NCBI GenBank assembly: GCA_027490255.1
Contig: JAIXYM010000010.1
Coordinates: 36,662-100,661, forward strand
Direction of reading: 5' to 3'
DNA: 64,000 nucleotides
Origin: Oxalobacteraceae bacterium
Lineage (GTDB): Bacteria > Pseudomonadota > Gammaproteobacteria > Burkholderiales > Burkholderiaceae_D
Part shown: piece after piece, positions 59,918 through 64,000 of the stretch
Layout: each line of letters opens with the position of its first letter
How positions within the stretch are numbered: the stretch's first letter is position 1
Notes under the pieces: generated by a model
Seen by the model: only the letters and a program-made list of their open reading frames with translations
Database searches by the model: none
Told to the model about the DNA's origin: nothing
Program-made: the position numbers and the translations under genes

Positions 59918-62471
59918 CATGACCCAGCTGGCTCTCTCGCTCAGAGAGCAACTCAAGCTCGGGCGTCAGACTATCGTCGCTGATTACGAACAGGATCGGC
60001 GTCCAGAACGATTGCTGAAGCGCATGCGGCAGAACGCTGATCTTGTGCTCACAAGGGCATGGAAGCAATTTGCCATGCCTGAAGCCACCGCACTGGTGGC
60101 AGTAGGCGGCTATGGTCGGGGTGAGCTCTTCCCCTACTCCGATATCGATTTACTCATTCTGCTTCCCTCCGCACCCGATCAGGCACTCAAAGCAAAACTG
60201 GAACAATTGGTGCAATTGCTCTGGGATCTGGGACTGGAAATCGGTCATAGCATCCGCACCGTCGATGAGTGCCTGACAGAATCTTCTGCCGACATCACAG
60301 TGCAGACGAGCCTGATGGAAGCTCGTCTCATTTACGGTAACAAAGTACTTTTCGAGGAACTGCAGCGCCGCTGCGCTCAAGCGATGGATGCCCGCGCTTT
60401 TTTTCAGGACAAAATCCTCGAATTGCGGCAACGTCATGTGAAATACGAAAACACGCCCTACAGTCTGGAGCCCAACTGCAAAGAGAGTCCGGGTGGGCTG
60501 CGAGACCTGCAAGTGATTTTGTGGGTGGCCAAGGCAGCGGGGTTGGGCGACTCATGGCGCAAGCTCGCAGAGCGCGACATGATTACGGCAACGGAAGCCC
60601 GTCAGCTCGCCGCAAAAGAGCGTGCTTTCAAAGACATTCGCATACGCCTGCATCTGCATGCCGGGCGACGCGACGATCGTTTGATTTTCGATGTGCAGCC
60701 TGCGATTGCCGAGACCTTCGGCTTTGTCACGACCGACACACGTCGCTCGAGCGAAGTGCTGATGCAGCGTTATTACTGGGCAGCCAAGGCGGTCACACAA
60801 CTCAACACGATCCTGCTGCTAAACATCGAAGCACATTTGTTTCCGCAGGCGAGTGTATCGCGCGCGGTCTCACCCCACTTCAATGAAGTCAACGGCAGGA
60901 TCGACATCGCGCACGAGCGCGTCTTTGCCGAGACACCCTCTGCGTTACTGGAAATCTTCCTGCTGCTGGAGCAGCATGGTGAACTAAAAGGCATGACCGC
61001 GCGCACCCAACGCGCTATATGGCATGAGCGGTTTCGCATCGATGCGAAGTTCCGCCGCGATCCTGCCAATCGTGACCTGTTCATGCAAATCATACGGGCG
61101 CCCAAAGGCATTACGCACACACTTCGCCTGATGAATCAATTATCGATTCTGGGCCGCTACTTGCCTAATTTCCGCCGCATCATCGGACAGATGCAGCATG
61201 ATTTGTTTCATGTGTATACCGTCGATCAGCACATCCTGATGGTGGTGCGCAATGTACGTCGCTTCACCATCCCCGAGCATTCGCACGAGTATCCCTTCTG
61301 CAGCCAGCTCATGGCGAATTTTTCACAGCCATGGCTGATTTATGTCGCGGCCCTTTTCCACGACATCGCCAAAGGCCGGGGTGGCGATCACTCGGAACTC
61401 GGTAAACGTGACGCACGCGCGTTTTGCCGCGCTCATGGACTGTCAAAAGAAGAAACGCATTTAGTAGTTTTTCTGGTTGAGCATCATTTGCTGATGTCGC
61501 AGGTCGCACAAAAACAGGATTTATCAGATCCGGATGTCGTGCGTGCGTTCGTAAAAACCGTAAAAACCGAGCGCTACCTCACCGCACTCTATCTGCTGAC
61601 CGTCGCCGACATACGCGGCACCAGCCCGAAAGTATGGAACGCCTGGAAAGGCAAACTGCTCGAAGACCTTTACCGCATGAGTCTGCGCGTGCTCGGTGGC
61701 GAAGCACCATCCGCCGACCGCGAACTGCGCAATCGTCAACAGGAAGCGATCGCCTCACTGCGCCTTTACGGACTTTCTGAGCATGCACATGAAGCGCTCT
61801 GGAAAAATCTGGATGTCGGCTACTTTCTTCGCCATGACGCGTCCGAAATCGCATGGCAGACGCGCATGCTGTGCGCACACACCGACAGTGAAAAGGCCAT
61901 CGTCCGCTGCCGCCTTGGACCCATCGGCGAAGGCCTGCAAGTCGTCATCTATTTACGTGACCGCCCTGACCTGTTTGCACGCATCTGCAGCTACTTTGAT
62001 CGAAAAAACTTCAGCATTCTCGATGCCAAGGTACAAACCACGCGCCACGGATATGCACTGGACACATTTCTCGTCAGTGAACCTACCTTTGCGGACAACT
62101 ATCGTGAACTGATCACTCTGATTGAACATGATCTTGGCCTGTGGTTGCAATCAGAGTCTGAATTACCTGCGCCCGGCAAAGCACGCCTTTCACGACTCTC
62201 GCGCACATTTCCGATTACACCTGCCGTACACTTGCAGCCCGATGAGCGCGGCCAATATCATTTGCTATCCGTCTCCGCGAGTGATCGAACTGGTCTGCTG
62301 TATTCAATTGCCAGTGTGCTTGCACGCTACAAGGTCAATCTTCACACCGCAAAAATCACCACACTGGGCGAGCGCGTCGAAGATGTCTTTCTGGTCGACG
62401 GCCCGGTACTCTCCAATGCGCGCAGCCAGATTGCGTTGGAATCCGATCTCCTTGATGCGCTGCGCGTTTGA
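59889..62471 (+). CDS. glnD: Bifunctional [protein-PII] uridylyltransferase/uridylyl-removing enzyme
   Basis: GlnD senses glutamine and uridylylates or deuridylylates PII proteins, the head of the nitrogen-control cascade. The 860-residue protein has the nucleotidyltransferase motif GGYGRGELFPYSDID (Asp85 and Asp87), an HD hydrolase domain (LFHDIAKGRGGDHSELG) and two C-terminal ACT domains (about 690-760 and 790-860) that bind glutamine. The ATG at 59889 overlaps map by 29 bases and has AGGAAAG upstream; an ATG one base after the map stop (59919) is the alternative. No glnB or glnK is in this window. Confidence 0.95.
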   Translation: MQASQPPWPDMTQLALSLREQLKLGRQTIVADYEQDRRPERLLKRMRQNADLVLTRAWKQFAMPEATALVAVGGYGRGELFPYSDIDLLILLPSAPDQALKAKLEQLVQLLWDLGLEIGHSIRTVDECLTESSADITVQTSLMEARLIYGNKVLFEELQRRCAQAMDARAFFQDKILELRQRHVKYENTPYSLEPNCKESPGGLRDLQVILWVAKAAGLGDSWRKLAERDMITATEARQLAAKERAFKDIRIRLHLHAGRRDDRLIFDVQPAIAETFGFVTTDTRRSSEVLMQRYYWAAKAVTQLNTILLLNIEAHLFPQASVSRAVSPHFNEVNGRIDIAHERVFAETPSALLEIFLLLEQHGELKGMTARTQRAIWHERFRIDAKFRRDPANRDLFMQIIRAPKGITHTLRLMNQLSILGRYLPNFRRIIGQMQHDLFHVYTVDQHILMVVRNVRRFTIPEHSHEYPFCSQLMANFSQPWLIYVAALFHDIAKGRGGDHSELGKRDARAFCRAHGLSKEETHLVVFLVEHHLLMSQVAQKQDLSDPDVVRAFVKTVKTERYLTALYLLTVADIRGTSPKVWNAWKGKLLEDLYRMSLRVLGGEAPSADRELRNRQQEAIASLRLYGLSEHAHEALWKNLDVGYFLRHDASEIAWQTRMLCAHTDSEKAIVRCRLGPIGEGLQVVIYLRDRPDLFARICSYFDRKNFSILDAKVQTTRHGYALDTFLVSEPTFADNYRELITLIEHDLGLWLQSESELPAPGKARLSRLSRTFPITPAVHLQPDERGQYHLLSVSASDRTGLLYSIASVLARYKVNLHTAKITTLGERVEDVFLVDGPVLSNARSQIALESDLLDALRV

Positions 62472-62477
62472 GCTTTC

Positions 62478-63230
62478 ATGACTGAACCCGTACGACTTTC
62501 CAAACGCATGTCCGAGCTGGGGCTTTCTTCACGCCGCGAGGCCGATGAATGGATAGCCAAAGGCTGGGTCCGCGTTGATGGGCAAGTCATTTCTGAACTC
62601 GGCAGCAAAGTACTGCCCCATCAAGAAATCACCATCGAACGACAAGCACAGGCGCAGCAAGCCAAGCGGGTTACCGTACTCATCAACAAACCCATGGGTT
62701 ATGTCAGCGGTCAGGCAGAGGACGGTTATCAACCCGCCGTGGTACTGGTGCGTCCCGAAAATCGCTGGTCACAAGACAAAACACCCATACAGTTCAGCGC
62801 AGGTCAGCTAAAAAGTCTGGTGCCTGCCGGCCGACTGGATATCGACTCCGTGGGTTTGCTGGTACTGACCCAAGATGGCCGCATCGCAAAAACGCTGATC
62901 GGCGAAGATTCAGCGATCGAAAAAGAATACCTGGTGCGCGTGCAGTACAGCAAACCTGGTCGCTTGCCTGAACAGGATCTAAAACGCCTGAACCATGGTT
63001 TGATCATGGATGGCAAGCCACTGAAGCCCGCCAAAGTGCATTGGCAAAACGATGATCAACTTTGCTTCATTCTGCGCGAAGGAAAAAAACGACAGATACG
63101 ACGGATGTGCGAGATGGTCGGGCTAAAGGTGCTGGGCCTAAAACGTGTGCGTATCGGGCGCGTGAAGTTGGGTAACCTGCCGGTGGGGCAGTGGCGGTAT
63201 TTAGCGGAGGATGAAGGTTTCAGCACCTAG
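62478..63230 (+). CDS. RsuA-family pseudouridine synthase (RluF-like)
   Basis: This 250-residue enzyme has an N-terminal S4 RNA-binding domain (RLSKRMSELGLSSRREADEWI) and a catalytic domain with the Asp in PAGRLDIDSVGLLVLTQDG, plus the motif REGKKRQIRRMCEMVGLKVLGLKR. RsuA, RluB, RluE and RluF modify different uridines of rRNA (RluF also tRNA-Tyr). The short length and the S4 wording suggest the RluF branch, but the target base is not determined. It starts six bases after glnD. Confidence 0.9.
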   Translation: MTEPVRLSKRMSELGLSSRREADEWIAKGWVRVDGQVISELGSKVLPHQEITIERQAQAQQAKRVTVLINKPMGYVSGQAEDGYQPAVVLVRPENRWSQDKTPIQFSAGQLKSLVPAGRLDIDSVGLLVLTQDGRIAKTLIGEDSAIEKEYLVRVQYSKPGRLPEQDLKRLNHGLIMDGKPLKPAKVHWQNDDQLCFILREGKKRQIRRMCEMVGLKVLGLKRVRIGRVKLGNLPVGQWRYLAEDEGFST

Positions 63231-63454
63231 CCAATAGCGCATCGCCAACACATCAGCATGGCGGCGCAGCCATAAATTACAGACCGTGTGGCAAAGAGTG
63301 CATCATCTCCCCAATTAAAAGTACCTAGGGCAGCCTATTCCTTAATTCCAAGATTGGACTGAAATGCGCCCTGTGCCATTATTGAAATAAAGCTGCCACT
63401 ATTTCTCTCAAACCAGCCTGACTAAATTCTCCCGGATGAGAAAAGATTGAATTT

Positions 63455-63991
63455 TTAATCATCCTCATTTGGATCCATGCCGGGAAACAAAACTTCGGCA
63501 TAACCAAACCGACTAAAGTCGGTCACCCGCATGGGGTATAGCACGCCGATCAGATGGTCGCATTCATGCTGCACCACCCGCGCATGAAAATCATCTACCT
63601 CGCGCACGGTAGGTGTCCCATAAGGATCTACACCGCTGTAACGCAAACGCTGATAGCGCGACACTACACCACGTAAACCGGGCACGGACAAACAGCCTTC
63701 CCAACCCTCTTCCATTTGATCCGACAAAGGCTCCAGCACCGGATTGAGCAGGACTGTCTCGGGTACTTGGGGTGCGTCGGGATAGCGCGAGTTTTCTTTG
63801 AAACCAAAAATCACCACTTGCAGGTTCACACCAATCTGCGGCGCAGCGAGTCCGGCGCCGTTCGCGGCGTGCATGGTGTCAAACATGTCTGCGATTAGCG
63901 CATGTAACTCGGGGGTATCGAATGCTGTGACAGGTTCGGCTTGTCTGAGTAGGCGTGGGTCGCCCATTTTTAGGATGTCGCGTACTGGCAT
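63455..63991 (-). CDS. def: Peptide deformylase
   Basis: Def removes the formyl group from nascent N-terminal Met. The 178-residue protein has the three motifs [10 protein letters not shown] (45-54), EGCLSVPG with the metal Cys, and [12 protein letters not shown] with two metal His and the catalytic Glu. It faces the pseudouridine synthase gene over 224 bases without a visible gene. No fmt or rsmB gene, the usual partners, lies inside the window. Confidence 0.96.
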   Translation of the reverse strand: MPVRDILKMGDPRLLRQAEPVTAFDTPELHALIADMFDTMHAANGAGLAAPQIGVNLQVVIFGFKENSRYPDAPQVPETVLLNPVLEPLSDQMEEGWEGCLSVPGLRGVVSRYQRLRYSGVDPYGTPTVREVDDFHARVVQHECDHLIGVLYPMRVTDFSRFGYAEVLFPGMDPNEDD

Positions 63992-64000
63992 TGCTTATAA

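Noticed and set aside
63231..63454. Hidden gene between the pseudouridine synthase and def
   Set aside because: No frame longer than about 30 codons with a ribosome-binding site, and no hairpin with a T-run.

Overview
This is chromosomal DNA of a Gram-negative betaproteobacterium, most likely Burkholderiales and plausibly Oxalobacteraceae (family-level placement is inference). The evidence is the gene order rpsB-tsf-pyrH-frr-uppS-cdsA-dxr-rseP-bamA-skp-lpxD-fabZ-lpxA-lpxB-rnhB, the ppsA/ppsR, ratA-rnfH/smpB and guaB-guaA neighbourhoods, the DUF1853 gene after lplT, and a hopanoid-type desaturase (hpnE) at the left edge. I found no rRNA, tRNA, CRISPR array, insertion sequence or prophage. Core genes look about 50-55% G+C where hand-counted; the block at about 26.7-34.1 kb is visibly richer in A+T.

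Layout. 1-7.2 kb: the 3' end of hpnE, the alr-radA pair (minus), lplT (plus), and the operon tsaB-rimI-udg-DUF1853 (minus, genes overlapping). 7.2-12 kb: a thioredoxin-like gene, a Tat-exported molybdenum hydroxylase large subunit with no small subunit beside it, marC, a LysR regulator and cspA. 12.2-15.9 kb: the de novo NAD genes, nadB facing the overlapping pair nadA-nadC. 15.9-22.4 kb: a YbiT-like ABC-F ATPase, an LD-carboxypeptidase behind an 8-bp tandem repeat, the queE-queD-tadA cluster for modifying the tRNA wobble position, and an OmpR-type two-component pair. 22.5-26.1 kb: stand-alone TrpB2, a two-repeat PsiF protein and an amidase.

26.2-34.1 kb is the accessory part. It holds a membrane protein with an HExxH motif, two small secreted proteins (adhesin-E-like and LprI-like), an OsmC-YcaO fusion, a TIGR03643 protein, a renalase-like FAD enzyme and a FolB-like protein that seems to lack the usual catalytic Glu. 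It ends with a VapBC/FitAB-type toxin-antitoxin module lying between a decayed SMR (sugE/gdx) gene fragment and an intact SMR gene. A small frame ending like GuaA sits between the module and the intact gene. The pattern suggests an old tandem duplication of the guaA-tail/SMR segment into which the toxin-antitoxin module was inserted.

34.1-64 kb is core: guaB-guaA (GMP synthesis) with a terminator-like hairpin between them; ratA-rnfH diverging from smpB; ppsA and its regulator ppsR; one unknown protein; then the long minus-strand envelope and translation block from rpsB down to a SpoU-type methyltransferase (lipid A, outer-membrane biogenesis, isoprenoids, phospholipids, ribosome recycling, UMP kinase). 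On the right, map-glnD and an RsuA-family pseudouridine synthase run on the plus strand and face def. Start codons were reassigned from longer open frames where family length and ribosome-binding sites supported it.
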